Origin: an uncultured Bacteroidia bacterium
GTDB lineage: Bacteria; Bacteroidota; Bacteroidia; Bacteroidales; Prolixibacteraceae
Length of the DNA stretch: 35,261 nucleotides
Direction of reading: 5' to 3'
Assembly: GCA_903902325.1 (NCBI GenBank)
Contig: CAIUUO010000295.1
Location: 1-35,261, forward strand
The translations under genes were made by a program, and so were the position numbers. The notes beneath the pieces were generated by a model. The model was not told the origin of the DNA. It did no database searches and saw nothing but the letters and a program-made list of their open reading frames with translations. Below, one piece after another: positions 9,569-18,456 of this stretch. Every line of letters starts with the position of its first letter. The first letter of the stretch is position 1.

Positions 9569-10201
9569 ATGGGACAGAGTTTAGTAAACATCAAAACAAC
9601 CAATGGAGGATCTGGAGTGATCTCCAGGATGATTATCGGTTCATTATTAGTAATGTTTTTTTATACCGGATATTCAAAGGATTACCGAGTTGATTCCAAA
9701 TCAAGTACATTGTTATGGGAAGCCAAAAAAGTCACAGGTCAGCATTCAGGAAACATTACATTTGGCGAAAGTTCCCTGGTTGTTGAAAAGCAAAAAATTA
9801 CCGGTGGGAAATTGATTGTCGATATGAATACCATTGTTGACATCGATTTGACAGATGCCGGCTACAATCAAAAATTAATCGGGCACCTGAAATCTGATGA
9901 TTTCTTTGGAGTTGCCAAATTTCCGCAATCGACTCTAGAGGTGAAAAAAGTTGAAAGCAAGTCGGGAAAGATTTTTCATTTCACTGCTGATTTAACTATC
10001 AAGGGTATTACTTCGCCGGTGGAATTTGATGCTGAAGTGAATGAAACTTCTGGAAAGCTCACCGCCTCTGGTATATTAACTGTGAACCGTACAAAATTCG
10101 GTATCAAATACGGATCAGGAAGTTTCTTCGAAGGACTCGGAGATAAAGTAATTTACGACGATTTTACCTTGAAATTCAATTTGGTTGCTGATTCAAAGTA
10201 A
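9569..10201 (+). CDS. YceI-family periplasmic (lipocalin-like) protein
   Basis: 210 residues with a hydrophobic segment at about 22-34 (MIIGSLLVMFFYTGYSKDYR), consistent with a signal peptide after a longer than usual N-region. The body is a YceI beta-barrel: DYRVDSKSSTLLWEAKKVTGQHSGNI-like start, LIVDMNTIVDIDL, LIGHLKSDDFFGVAKFPQSTLEV, FTADLTIKGITSPVEFDAEV and the end FTLKFNLVA. The family binds isoprenoid-like lipids in its barrel; the function here is unknown. A later ATG at the hydrophobic segment is an alternative start. Followed by a strong hairpin terminator. Confidence 0.88.
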   Translation: MGQSLVNIKTTNGGSGVISRMIIGSLLVMFFYTGYSKDYRVDSKSSTLLWEAKKVTGQHSGNITFGESSLVVEKQKITGGKLIVDMNTIVDIDLTDAGYNQKLIGHLKSDDFFGVAKFPQSTLEVKKVESKSGKIFHFTADLTIKGITSPVEFDAEVNETSGKLTASGILTVNRTKFGIKYGSGSFFEGLGDKVIYDDFTLKFNLVADSK

Positions 10202-10222
10202 GTTTATGCTAGTTTTCAAAAA

Positions 10223-10258
10223 GGGGATAGTTCTTTCGACTATCCTCTTTTTTTTGGC
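10223..10258. terminator. Bidirectional intrinsic terminator between the YceI gene and metH
   Basis: A 9-bp stem GGGGATAGT / ACTATCCTC (one G-T pair) with a 7-base loop TCTTTCG is followed by eight T on the + strand and preceded by A on the left, so it can terminate transcription from both sides. The metH stop codon (10240-10242) lies inside the hairpin. Confidence 0.8.
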
Positions 10259-13200
10259 TCATAATTTAGATTCGACGGGATGTATTTCTCAATAAAATCG
10301 AGGGAAACCTGTTTTCTTTTTGCATAATCTGCTGCCTGGTCCCTGCCAATTTTTTCAACGCCAAAATACCTTGATTCGGGATGTGCAAAATAAACACCGC
10401 ATACAGATGCATTTGGATACATCGAGTAATTCTCGGTCAGTGAAATGCCTGTGTTTACTGTAGCTTTCAGCAATGAAAATATGGTTTCTTTTTCAGAATG
10501 TTCCGGACAGGCCGGATAGCCTGGCGCAGGTCTGATTCCCTGGTATTTTGATGCGATTAACTCATCCGGTGTGAGTGTTTCATATTTGTTGTAACCCCAT
10601 ATTTCTGTGCGAACGAGCTGGTGCAGTTTTTCAGCGAATGCCTCGGCCAGTCTGTCCGACAAGGCCTCGAGCATGATGGCTTTGTAGTCGTTGTTTTCCT
10701 CCTTGTATTGCTTAACAAGATCAGCTACTCCCAGGCCGGCTGTCACAGCAAAAGCACCGGAGTAATCCGGGATACCTGTTTCTTTCGGCGCAATGAAATC
10801 GCTCAGGCAAAACTGGATTGTTGCTCCCTTTTTCTTCTCCTGCTGGCGCAATTGGTAAAATGTACCAATTGTTTCTGTCCTGGATTCATCGGTATAAAGC
10901 ACTATATCATCACCGACGCTGTTGGCGGGCCAGATTCCTGCGACACCATTGGCCCGGATCATTTTTTTTGCGATGATTTCGTCCAGGAACTGGTTGGCCT
11001 CTTTGAAAAGCTGGCGTGCTGCTTCCCCTTTGTCGGGATCATCCAGTATGGCAGGATATTTCCCCTTGAATTCCCATACGAGGAAGAAAAAGGTCCAGTC
11101 GATGTATGGTCGAAGTTCCTCCAGGGGATAGTCGATGAAATATTTTACCCCGGTAAAATTGGGTTGGGCGACCGGATGTTTGATGAAATCAGGATGAAAC
11201 ATTCTGTCCCGGGCTTCCTGCAAAGTCCAGTATTCCTTTGGTTTTTTAGCGCCATGCATTGTTCTGATGCCGGCATATTCTTCCAGCGTTCTTTTCAGGA
11301 AAGCCTGCGAGCCGGACAAGAGTTCGGCCACCACCTGTACAGATCTTGATGCGTCTTTTACATAAAGTGTCGTTTTGCTGTATTCAGGTGCAATTTTAAC
11401 GGCAGTGTGGATTTTAGAGGTCGTTGCACCTCCAATAAGCAATGGCTTATTGAATCCTCTTTTTTCCATCTCTCTTGCCACGTGTACCATCTCTTCGAGC
11501 GAAGGGGTGATCAAACCGCTCAGGCCAATGATATCAACCTGTTCCCGGATCGCTGTTTCGAGGATGATTTCACAGGGCACCATGACACCGAGATCGATCA
11601 CTTCATAATTGTTGCAAGCGAGCACGACACCAACGATGTTCTTGCCAATGTCGTGTACGTCGCCTTTAACCGTGGCCAGCAACACCTTTTTCCTTACAAC
11701 AATTTTGTAGGGAAGCAGTTTCTTTTCCTCCTCTATGTAGGGCTGAAGCCAGGCGACCGCCTTTTTCATGACCCTTGCCGATTTAATTACCTGTGGCAGG
11801 AACATCTTGCCGGATCCGAAGAGATCACCCACTTTGTTCATGCCGTCCATCAGGGGCCCCTCAATGATATTCAACGGTGAATCGTACATAGGTAAAAGAT
11901 CGCGGACATCATCTTCGATGAAGTCGGTGATCCCTTTGACCATGGCATGTTCGACCCTTTCGGTAAGGGGAAGTTCCCTCCAGGCTTCGACTTTCTCCTC
12001 TTTTTCATCCCTGGCCTTTATGTTTTCGGCAAAGGTCAGCAGTCGTTCCGTGGCATCTGGCCTTTTGTTGAGGACAAGGTCTTCCACCCGCGCAAGTAAA
12101 TCGGCAGGAATCTCATCGTAGATCTGGAGCATGCCCGGGTTTACGATTCCCATATCGAGCCCGGCTTTGATGGCGTGGAACAAGAAGACAGAGTGAATGG
12201 CCTCCCTGATGACGTTGTTTCCCCGGAAGGAAAAAGAGACGTTGGAAATTCCACCGCTCACCTTGGCATAAGGAAGGTGCTTTTTGATCCAGGTTGTGGT
12301 TCTGAAAAAGTCAACGGCATAGTTGTTGTGTTCCTCCAAACCGGTTCCGATGGTGAGGATATTGGGATCAAAGATGATATCCTCAGCAGGGAAATGAACT
12401 GTATCGACGAGGAGGTGGTAGGCTCTTTCGCAGATGGCAATCCTCTGTTCATAGGTGGTTGCCTGGCCTTCTTCGTCGAAAGCCATGACCACTACAGCAG
12501 CGCCATAATCCCTGATCTTCCTGGCTTGTCGGATGAATTGCTCCTCACCCTCCTTGAGGCTGATCGAATTGACAATCGATTTTCCCTGGACACATTGCAA
12601 TCCGGCCTCGATTACCTCCCATTTGGAGGAGTCGATCATGATGGGTAATCTGGAGATATCGGGTTCGGAGGCGATCAGGTTCAAAAATCTGACCATCTCT
12701 TTTTTTGCATCGAGCATGGCATCATCCATGTTGATATCGATGATCTGTGCCCCGCCTTCGACCATTTCGCGGGCTACGGATAGCGCTTCATCGTATTTTC
12801 CATCGCGGATCAACCGTGCGAATTTGATGGAACCGGCCACGTTGCACCGCTCTCCGATATTCACGAAGTTGGTGAGTTTGTTGACCGTCAGCGGTTCGAG
12901 GCCGCTCAGTCTGGTCGCTTTCTCAGGATGGGCTTTCAGGTGTGGCTTCGCTTTTTCGGCCAGTTGGGCCAATTCCCGGATGTGTGCCGGGGTAGTGCCA
13001 CAGCATCCTCCAATGATGTTGACTGTCCGGTTGCCCGTAAATTCGGCAACCTGAAGTTTCATTGCTTCCGGTGTTTCGTCGTATTCGCCGAATTGGTTGG
13101 GTAATCCGGCGTTTGGATGCACGCTGACAAAGAAAGGGGCTTTTGTGCTGAGTTCTTCCAGGTATGGACGAAGATCCTTCGCACCGAATGAACAGTTCAG

Positions 13201-13920
13201 CCCGATGGTCAGTAAATCGATGTGTGAGACTGAATTTAGAAAGGCTTCGATGGTCTGGCCCGAGAGGGTTCTGCCACTCTTGTCGGTGATGGTGCCTGAG
13301 ATCATCACGGGAATTTTTATTCCTTTTTCCCCAAATATTTCATTGATGGCAACAAGAGCCACTTTGCAATTCAAAGTATCGAAGATGGTCTCGACCAATA
13401 AAAGATCCACTCCACCTTCCAGTAAACCTTCCACCTGTTCGCGGTAGGAGAGTTTTAACTCCTCGAACGAAATGGCCCGGAAACCCGGGTCATTCACATC
13501 GGGTGACATGGAACAGGTTTTGTTGGTAGGGCCAATTGAACCGGCCACATATCGTGGTTTTTCAGGGGTTGAATACTTGTCGGTTGCTTCACGGGCAATT
13601 TTTGCCGCTTCCCTGTTTATTTCCCTGACAAAATCCTGTGTGCCATAATCGCTTTGAGATATGGAGGTTGCATTGAAAGTATTGGTTTCAAGAATATCGG
13701 CTCCGGCTTCCAGAAAGGCCTCGTGAATTTTCCGGATGGCTTCCGGGTGGCTAATGGAAAGCAGGTCGTTATTCCCTTTCAGGGAAGATTTCCAATCCTT
13801 GAATCTTTCACCGCGGAAGTCTTCCTCTGAAAATTTATACTGCTGGATCATGGTTCCCATGGCGCCATCCAGCACTAGAACCCGCTTTTCCAAAACCTTG
13901 CGGATATCCGGTTTTATCAT
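10240..13920 (-). CDS. metH: Cobalamin-dependent methionine synthase
   Basis: 1226 residues, the full four-module length. It transfers the methyl group of 5-methyltetrahydrofolate to homocysteine through methylcobalamin. The homocysteine domain (about 1-330) has zinc ligands C243 (LNCSFG) and C306-C307 (GGCCGTTP). The pterin domain starts near 350 ([14 protein letters not shown]) and includes LPIMIDSS and [10 protein letters not shown]. The cobalamin domain has the cap (about 645-735) and DVHDIG with axial-ligand H756. The AdoMet-binding reactivation domain contains [15 protein letters not shown] from about 1130. It lies 3 bases downstream of the COG2509 flavoprotein gene, presumably in one transcript. 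No cobalamin riboswitch is seen upstream of the pair. Its stop lies within a bidirectional terminator. Confidence 0.97.
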   Translation of the reverse strand: MIKPDIRKVLEKRVLVLDGAMGTMIQQYKFSEEDFRGERFKDWKSSLKGNNDLLSISHPEAIRKIHEAFLEAGADILETNTFNATSISQSDYGTQDFVREINREAAKIAREATDKYSTPEKPRYVAGSIGPTNKTCSMSPDVNDPGFRAISFEELKLSYREQVEGLLEGGVDLLLVETIFDTLNCKVALVAINEIFGEKGIKIPVMISGTITDKSGRTLSGQTIEAFLNSVSHIDLLTIGLNCSFGAKDLRPYLEELSTKAPFFVSVHPNAGLPNQFGEYDETPEAMKLQVAEFTGNRTVNIIGGCCGTTPAHIRELAQLAEKAKPHLKAHPEKATRLSGLEPLTVNKLTNFVNIGERCNVAGSIKFARLIRDGKYDEALSVAREMVEGGAQIIDINMDDAMLDAKKEMVRFLNLIASEPDISRLPIMIDSSKWEVIEAGLQCVQGKSIVNSISLKEGEEQFIRQARKIRDYGAAVVVMAFDEEGQATTYEQRIAICERAYHLLVDTVHFPAEDIIFDPNILTIGTGLEEHNNYAVDFFRTTTWIKKHLPYAKVSGGISNVSFSFRGNNVIREAIHSVFLFHAIKAGLDMGIVNPGMLQIYDEIPADLLARVEDLVLNKRPDATERLLTFAENIKARDEKEEKVEAWRELPLTERVEHAMVKGITDFIEDDVRDLLPMYDSPLNIIEGPLMDGMNKVGDLFGSGKMFLPQVIKSARVMKKAVAWLQPYIEEEKKLLPYKIVVRKKVLLATVKGDVHDIGKNIVGVVLACNNYEVIDLGVMVPCEIILETAIREQVDIIGLSGLITPSLEEMVHVAREMEKRGFNKPLLIGGATTSKIHTAVKIAPEYSKTTLYVKDASRSVQVVAELLSGSQAFLKRTLEEYAGIRTMHGAKKPKEYWTLQEARDRMFHPDFIKHPVAQPNFTGVKYFIDYPLEELRPYIDWTFFFLVWEFKGKYPAILDDPDKGEAARQLFKEANQFLDEIIAKKMIRANGVAGIWPANSVGDDIVLYTDESRTETIGTFYQLRQQEKKKGATIQFCLSDFIAPKETGIPDYSGAFAVTAGLGVADLVKQYKEENNDYKAIMLEALSDRLAEAFAEKLHQLVRTEIWGYNKYETLTPDELIASKYQGIRPAPGYPACPEHSEKETIFSLLKATVNTGISLTENYSMYPNASVCGVYFAHPESRYFGVEKIGRDQAADYAKRKQVSLDFIEKYIPSNLNYEPKKRG

Positions 13921-13923
13921 GAT

Positions 13924-15333
13924 TTAGTTATTTGAATGATTTAATATCCCGGCGATTTCGCGGGCAATCAGTACGCCGTTGACTGAGGCTTGCATCAGTC
14001 CCCGGGTTATTCCGGCTCCGTCGCCGCCAAAGAATAGATTTTTGACCGATGGGCTCTGGAAGGTTTTATCTACTTTGACAATGTTGGAATAGAATTTCAC
14101 TTCGACTCCGTATAGCAGCGTTTCGTCACTTGCCAGTCCGGGACTTACCTTATCCAAAGATTTGATCATTTCGATGATGTCGAAAAGGATTCTATGGGGC
14201 AGAACCAGACTGAGATCGCCTGGTACAGCATCTTTCAGTGTTGGGATAATGTTATTTCTGTAAAGTCTGTCGGATGTGGTACGTCTGCCACGAATGAGGT
14301 CGCCGAACCGCTGGACCATGATTTTATTCCTGGTAAGCATATTTGCCAGTCGTGCAATGTGGCGGCCGTACTCTATGGGTGCATTGAATGGTTCTGTAAA
14401 TTTCTGTGAGACCAGCAATGCAAAATTGGTGTTTTCGCTTTTAAGGTCCTTGTAACTATGGCCGTTTACCACCGCCAGGTTGTTGTCGTAATATTCAGAG
14501 GAGACAAAACCTCCCGGATTCGAGCAAAAAGTGCGGACTTTGTCGTCGAAAGTCCTGGTATAATGGATCAATTTTGCTTCATAGAAGTTATCGTTGATCT
14601 CCTGCATCACCTCATTCCTGCATTCGAGTCGCACACCGATATCGACGATTCCCACTTCTGTCGGTATTCCCTGAACCGCGCATTGTTTCATGAGCCAGTC
14701 AGAGCCATCCCTGCCGATAGCAAGTACGACACACCGACCAAGGTAGGTTGCGGCGTTAGTTTTTACTCCTATTACTTTTTGATTTTCAATCAGGAATTCG
14801 GATACAGGCGAATTGAAACGAACTTCTACGCCCTTGCCTTTGATGTGTTCGAAAAGGGAACGATAAAGTTCCTGTGTCTTTTCTGTACCCAGGTGCCTGA
14901 CAGGACATTGGACCAGTTTAAGGTTTGCCTCTATCGATTTTCTCCCGATTTCACGCATGGCCGGAGTTTCCGTCAGACCATGAATATCGTTGTCTGCGCC
15001 AAATTTGAGATAAATATCGTCCGTGTAACGGATCATTTTTATGGTTTCTTCCACGCCGATATAGTCGGGAAGTGTGCCTCCAACTTCGTGTGAAAGGGAA
15101 AGCTTTCCGTCCGAAAATGCACCGGCACCTGCCCATCCAGTCGTGATTGAGCATGGGTTGCAGTTCATGCAGGTCCCGCCATTGGTATGTTTCGGGCATT
15201 TTCTCTTGTAGATGTCTCTGCCTTTTTCAAGCATCAGGATACTTAAACCAGTTCTTTCCCGGATCAGTTCATACGCTGTAAATATTCCGGCCGGGCCTGC
15301 ACCTACGATGATTACGTCGTATTTTTTTTCCAT
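13924..15333 (-). CDS. COG2509-type FAD-dependent dehydrogenase (uncharacterised)
   Basis: 469 residues. The N-terminal FAD-binding Rossmann motif is VIIVGAGPAGIFTAYEL (GAGPAG 11-16). A cysteine-rich segment follows (KCPKHTNGGTCMNCNPCSITTGWAGAGAFSDGK in short motifs, about 46-78), characteristic of this FAD-dependent dehydrogenase group, and FFGGDGAGITRGLMQAS near the C-terminus closes the FAD site. The substrate is not known for the family. The gene precedes metH by 3 bases, so co-expression with methionine synthase is likely. A reductive role connected to cobalamin is a tempting but untested idea. A -7 promoter element lies upstream at 15396-15403. Confidence 0.85.
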   Translation of the reverse strand: MEKKYDVIIVGAGPAGIFTAYELIRERTGLSILMLEKGRDIYKRKCPKHTNGGTCMNCNPCSITTGWAGAGAFSDGKLSLSHEVGGTLPDYIGVEETIKMIRYTDDIYLKFGADNDIHGLTETPAMREIGRKSIEANLKLVQCPVRHLGTEKTQELYRSLFEHIKGKGVEVRFNSPVSEFLIENQKVIGVKTNAATYLGRCVVLAIGRDGSDWLMKQCAVQGIPTEVGIVDIGVRLECRNEVMQEINDNFYEAKLIHYTRTFDDKVRTFCSNPGGFVSSEYYDNNLAVVNGHSYKDLKSENTNFALLVSQKFTEPFNAPIEYGRHIARLANMLTRNKIMVQRFGDLIRGRRTTSDRLYRNNIIPTLKDAVPGDLSLVLPHRILFDIIEMIKSLDKVSPGLASDETLLYGVEVKFYSNIVKVDKTFQSPSVKNLFFGGDGAGITRGLMQASVNGVLIAREIAGILNHSNN

Positions 15334-15395
15334 GTATTCTATTTATTCTATTCTTCAGCTCGACCTGGCATATTTCAGGCAAGTGAACAACCTGG

Positions 15396-15403
15396 CAAAG
15401 GTA
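15396..15403 (-). promoter_or_regulatory. Bacteroidota -7 element for the flavoprotein-metH operon
   Basis: Minus-strand TACCTTTG matches TAnnTTTG, about 62 bases before the ATG at 15333. No -33 TTTG is seen at ideal spacing. Confidence 0.4.
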
Positions 15404-15542
15404 TGAATTTCTTTGCTGCGTTATTTCCTGATATTATCGGATGTCAGACTACTATTGATTGGAATCGATTTTTTATTAATTTTCGTTGCTTTTTGTTTAT
15501 AACCCTTTTCATGCTGCAATACGAATATAAAACGAAAATAAT

Positions 15543-16730
15543 ATGGCTAACACGATTTTGAACCGGAGGAATTTTTTGTTTTTAGGAGCAACAGCTACTG
15601 TCGGATTTACTGCACAAGTACTCCAGGCGATACCTACAAAAAAGAAGAAGCAAAAAAAAGAAAAAAAGCAAAAGAATATTATTTATCGCACGTTGGGTAA
15701 GACAGGAATTGAGCTTCCTATTGTCAGTATGGGTGTTATGAGGGCAGACAATCCGAATATCTTGAAAGCTGCTTATGAATTAGGCATCCGGCATTTCGAC
15801 ACCGCCAACGGATACCAGGACGGCCGCAATGAGGAGATGGTTGGCCAGTATTTTAAGGATATTCCCAGAGAAAGAGTGATTATTTCGACCAAGATACATC
15901 CACCCAAAGAGGGACTTTCGACGGAACAGTTTCTCGAAAAATTTGACCAGAGTCTTAAAAGGCTGCAAATGAGTTACGTTGATATTTTATATCTCCATGC
16001 TGCCAGCGACAGAGCCTACTTGTTGGATCCAAGATACACAGAGGCTTTGCGCAGAGCCAAGGAAAGCGGAAAAGCGAGATTTATTGGTTGTTCTACTCAC
16101 ACCAACATGGCTGATATTATCACCACAGCCGTAGAAAGTCAATTGTATGATGTAGTCCTAACTGCCTACAATTTCAGGATGAAAGATGACTCGGAGATGC
16201 AAAAAGCGCTTCAGCGTGCCAACGATGCAGGCTTAGGGATTCTCGGAATGAAAAATATGGCTGGTGGCTTTCTGGATAAAGAGAAGAAAAAACCGGTAAA
16301 CTGCAAGGCTGCACTGAAATGGGCTTTGTCCAATCCTTTGATTCATACGTGTATTCCAGGTTTAACGAACTTTGAGATGGTGAAGGAGAACTGGCAGGTT
16401 GCGCAAAATCAAAATCTGGATGACAAGGAGATCAGAGATCTGGAGTTGGCGATGAATGAGCCGGGTCTATATTGTCATGGGTGTTTGAGTTGCTCGGGTC
16501 AATGTCCAAAAAATCTTCCGATTCCCGATCTGATGCGCTCTTATATGTATAATTACGGATATTCCTATCCAGCCAAGGCGCAAACAACCGTTGCTAAATT
16601 GAACTTATCGGCAAATCCCTGCGAAGCTTGTCCGGGTTGTACTGTCAACTGCCCGAATGGATTTGATGTAAGGGAGCGCATTACCGATATCGCACGGATC
16701 AAAATGGTTCCAACTAATTTCCTGGTATGA
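15543..16730 (+). CDS. Tat-exported aldo/keto reductase with C-terminal 4Fe-4S domain
   Basis: 395 residues. The N-terminus carries a twin-arginine signal (NRRNFLFLGATATVG), a basic KKKKQKKEKKQK linker, then an aldo/keto reductase TIM barrel from about 45. Catalytic residues visible are the Asp and Tyr in FDTANGYQ, the Lys in VIISTK and the His in ILYLHAASD. The C-terminus has two cysteine clusters, CHGCLSCSGQCP and CEACPGCTVNCP, which suggest two iron-sulfur clusters, as in the COG1453 group. Tat export fits a cofactor loaded in the cytoplasm. The stop overlaps the next gene's start (ATGA), so the two are translationally coupled. The substrate is unknown. Confidence 0.9.
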   Translation: MANTILNRRNFLFLGATATVGFTAQVLQAIPTKKKKQKKEKKQKNIIYRTLGKTGIELPIVSMGVMRADNPNILKAAYELGIRHFDTANGYQDGRNEEMVGQYFKDIPRERVIISTKIHPPKEGLSTEQFLEKFDQSLKRLQMSYVDILYLHAASDRAYLLDPRYTEALRRAKESGKARFIGCSTHTNMADIITTAVESQLYDVVLTAYNFRMKDDSEMQKALQRANDAGLGILGMKNMAGGFLDKEKKKPVNCKAALKWALSNPLIHTCIPGLTNFEMVKENWQVAQNQNLDDKEIRDLELAMNEPGLYCHGCLSCSGQCPKNLPIPDLMRSYMYNYGYSYPAKAQTTVAKLNLSANPCEACPGCTVNCPNGFDVRERITDIARIKMVPTNFLV

Positions 16731-17566
16731 GAAAGATATTAATTATTGGCTTGCTGTTTATCGCCTTTTTCGCCAGATCGCAGGAGGTAGCCTTTCCAAA
16801 GATATCCGGATGGATTGAAGATGGTAAAGTTCTGAAATTCAACAAGGATAATTTATACGAGCACATTGACGGGGCTTCCGAATTCTATCTTAGCTATGGA
16901 TTTGAAAATCTTCAGGTTGCAAGTTGGAGCAATAACGGAGCGGAACTGACCATCGAGGTATATGATCATGCAGATCCCCTGCATGGCTATGGAATTTACA
17001 GCATTGAAAAATCGGCCAAAGCAGTTACTTTCCCGGTTGGCCTTGAAGGAAACGGAGATGCTGCTACCTTTAATTTTGTGGCCGGAAAGTACTATGTAAA
17101 AATGAATGGGACTTTGCTTGAGAAGGTGCCGGGATTTTCACTGAAAGCCATTGCGGAAGTGTTCTCTACCTCACTATGCGCAAAACCTGAGTATCCTAAA
17201 GTTGTTGGAATGTTTCCGAAAGAAAATCAGGTTCCCAATACCTGCCAGTATGTGCCCACTGAATTTATGGGACTAGGATTTCTGGGTTCGGCACTAAGGG
17301 CAAAATACAATTTAAGTGGTGAAGAGATCACTTTTTTCATCCTGGAGAGATCAGATCGTATAACGGTAGAGCAGATAGTGACCAAATTTATTTCCTACGC
17401 GGATGCCAAGATCAAGAAGCCGGCAGAGGGAGATTTTTTATTGAAGGATCCTTTTAATGGCATGGTGTACCTCAGGTGGAAAGGCAATTTTTTGATCGGA
17501 GCCACCGGATTCTCAGACAAGAAAAAAGTAATAAGTTTATTGGATCAGATTTCGGGTAAACTATAA
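16727..17566 (+). CDS. Secreted DUF6599-like protein
   Basis: 279 residues with a clear signal peptide (MRKILIIGLLFIAFFARSQ). The recognisable stretch is DNLYEHIDGASEFYLSYGFENL, beginning near residue 41; with VYDHADPLHGYGIYS it matches what I recall of DUF6599, a family of unknown function. The rest alternates short beta strands and ends in FLIGATGFSDKKKVISLLDQI. The ATG overlaps the stop of the Fe-S aldo/keto reductase by 4 nt, so the two are made together and may act together outside the cytoplasm. The family name is from memory; function unknown. Confidence 0.72.
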   Translation: MRKILIIGLLFIAFFARSQEVAFPKISGWIEDGKVLKFNKDNLYEHIDGASEFYLSYGFENLQVASWSNNGAELTIEVYDHADPLHGYGIYSIEKSAKAVTFPVGLEGNGDAATFNFVAGKYYVKMNGTLLEKVPGFSLKAIAEVFSTSLCAKPEYPKVVGMFPKENQVPNTCQYVPTEFMGLGFLGSALRAKYNLSGEEITFFILERSDRITVEQIVTKFISYADAKIKKPAEGDFLLKDPFNGMVYLRWKGNFLIGATGFSDKKKVISLLDQISGKL

Positions 17567-17630
17567 AGAAATTTTCGATTTTGGATTGCAGGACTCCGGG
17601 CATTCTGAGTTTCCTGTTCAATAATAATGT

Positions 17631-18323
17631 ATGCAGAACAAACAAATTTTGAATGGCTTTGAATCACTCAGAGCCATTTTTTTCGATATGGATGGCGTGA
17701 TTTATGATTCGATGGGCAACCATGCCATCGCCTGGAGCAAGGCATTTGGCTATTTGGGATGGGATTTTCCGCTTGAAAAGGTTTATATGAACGAAGGCAG
17801 AACCGGTTCATCCACTATTCATCTTTTGTATCAGGAAAAACTGGGACGTCAGGCGACTGATGAAGAAATAGAAAAGATATACGGGAAGAAATCCGAATAT
17901 TTTGACCAAATGCCGAAGTCAAAACCAATGGCAGGTACCTTAAAGCTTATGGAGCGTGTTAAGTTTGCAGGTATTGAGATTTGGGTTGTAACAGGCTCCG
18001 GACAGGATTTATTGCTGGAAGAGTTGTGTTCCGATTTTTTCGGCCTGATTCAGAAAGGCAGGATCATTTCAGCGAAGGACGTCAAACATTGTAAGCCAAA
18101 TCCCGAGCCTTACCTGACTGCACTTGCAAGATCTGGCTATCCGGCAGGTAAGGTCGTGGTTATAGAGAATGCCCCGTTAGGTATTGAGGCGGCAAAGGCT
18201 GCTGGTATTTACACCATTGGCGTCAACACGGGGATCCTTGCAGATGAAATTTTGTGGAATGCGGGTGCAGATGTGGTTGTAAAAAAAATGGCACAGGTGG
18301 AGGATTTTATCTTTTCCAACTGA
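17631..18323 (+). CDS. HAD-superfamily hydrolase, beta-phosphoglucomutase-like
   Basis: 230 residues. HAD motif I is FFDMDGVIYDS (nucleophile D19, acid/base D21), with a helical cap inserted at about 30-100 (subclass I). Motif II is VVTGSGQ, motif III is the Lys in HCKPNPEPY, and motif IV is VIENAPLGIEAAKAAG. Such enzymes are phosphatases or phosphoglucomutases acting on small sugar phosphates. The Asp at the +2 position allows either. It lies 64 bases after the DUF6599-like gene, and the end faces a convergent gene across a long inverted repeat. Confidence 0.88.
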   Translation: MQNKQILNGFESLRAIFFDMDGVIYDSMGNHAIAWSKAFGYLGWDFPLEKVYMNEGRTGSSTIHLLYQEKLGRQATDEEIEKIYGKKSEYFDQMPKSKPMAGTLKLMERVKFAGIEIWVVTGSGQDLLLEELCSDFFGLIQKGRIISAKDVKHCKPNPEPYLTALARSGYPAGKVVVIENAPLGIEAAKAAGIYTIGVNTGILADEILWNAGADVVVKKMAQVEDFIFSN

Positions 18324-18337
18324 AGATCTCCTCTGCA

Positions 18338-18456
18338 TAAGTGCCTAAAATGCCTAGAATGAACTAAAGTGCCTAGAGTTATGGACTCCAAACAATTAAC
18401 ACATGGAGCGAAGTACTCTAGGCACTTTAGTCATTTTAGTTCACTTTAGGCACTTA
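18338..18456. repeat. Long imperfect inverted repeat built on GTGCCTA, between convergent genes
   Basis: Two 42-base arms, 18338-18379 and 18415-18456, are near-perfect reverse complements. The short unit AGTGCCTA[AG]A recurs within each arm, at the outer end and near the loop. The loop is about 35 bases. The right arm carries the stop codon of the ceramidase-like gene, and the left arm begins 15 bases after the HAD stop. It could serve as a bidirectional terminator, and it looks like a dispersed palindromic element rather than a one-off hairpin. Confidence 0.85.

Noticed and set aside
10621-13927. Several long + strand open frames opposite metH
   Set aside because: They are antisense shadows of a fully recognisable 1226-residue methionine synthase.
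10240-15403. Cobalamin riboswitch controlling the flavoprotein-metH operon
   Set aside because: The space between the promoter element and the start is only about 60 bases, too short for such a riboswitch, and no B12-box-like sequence was noticed.
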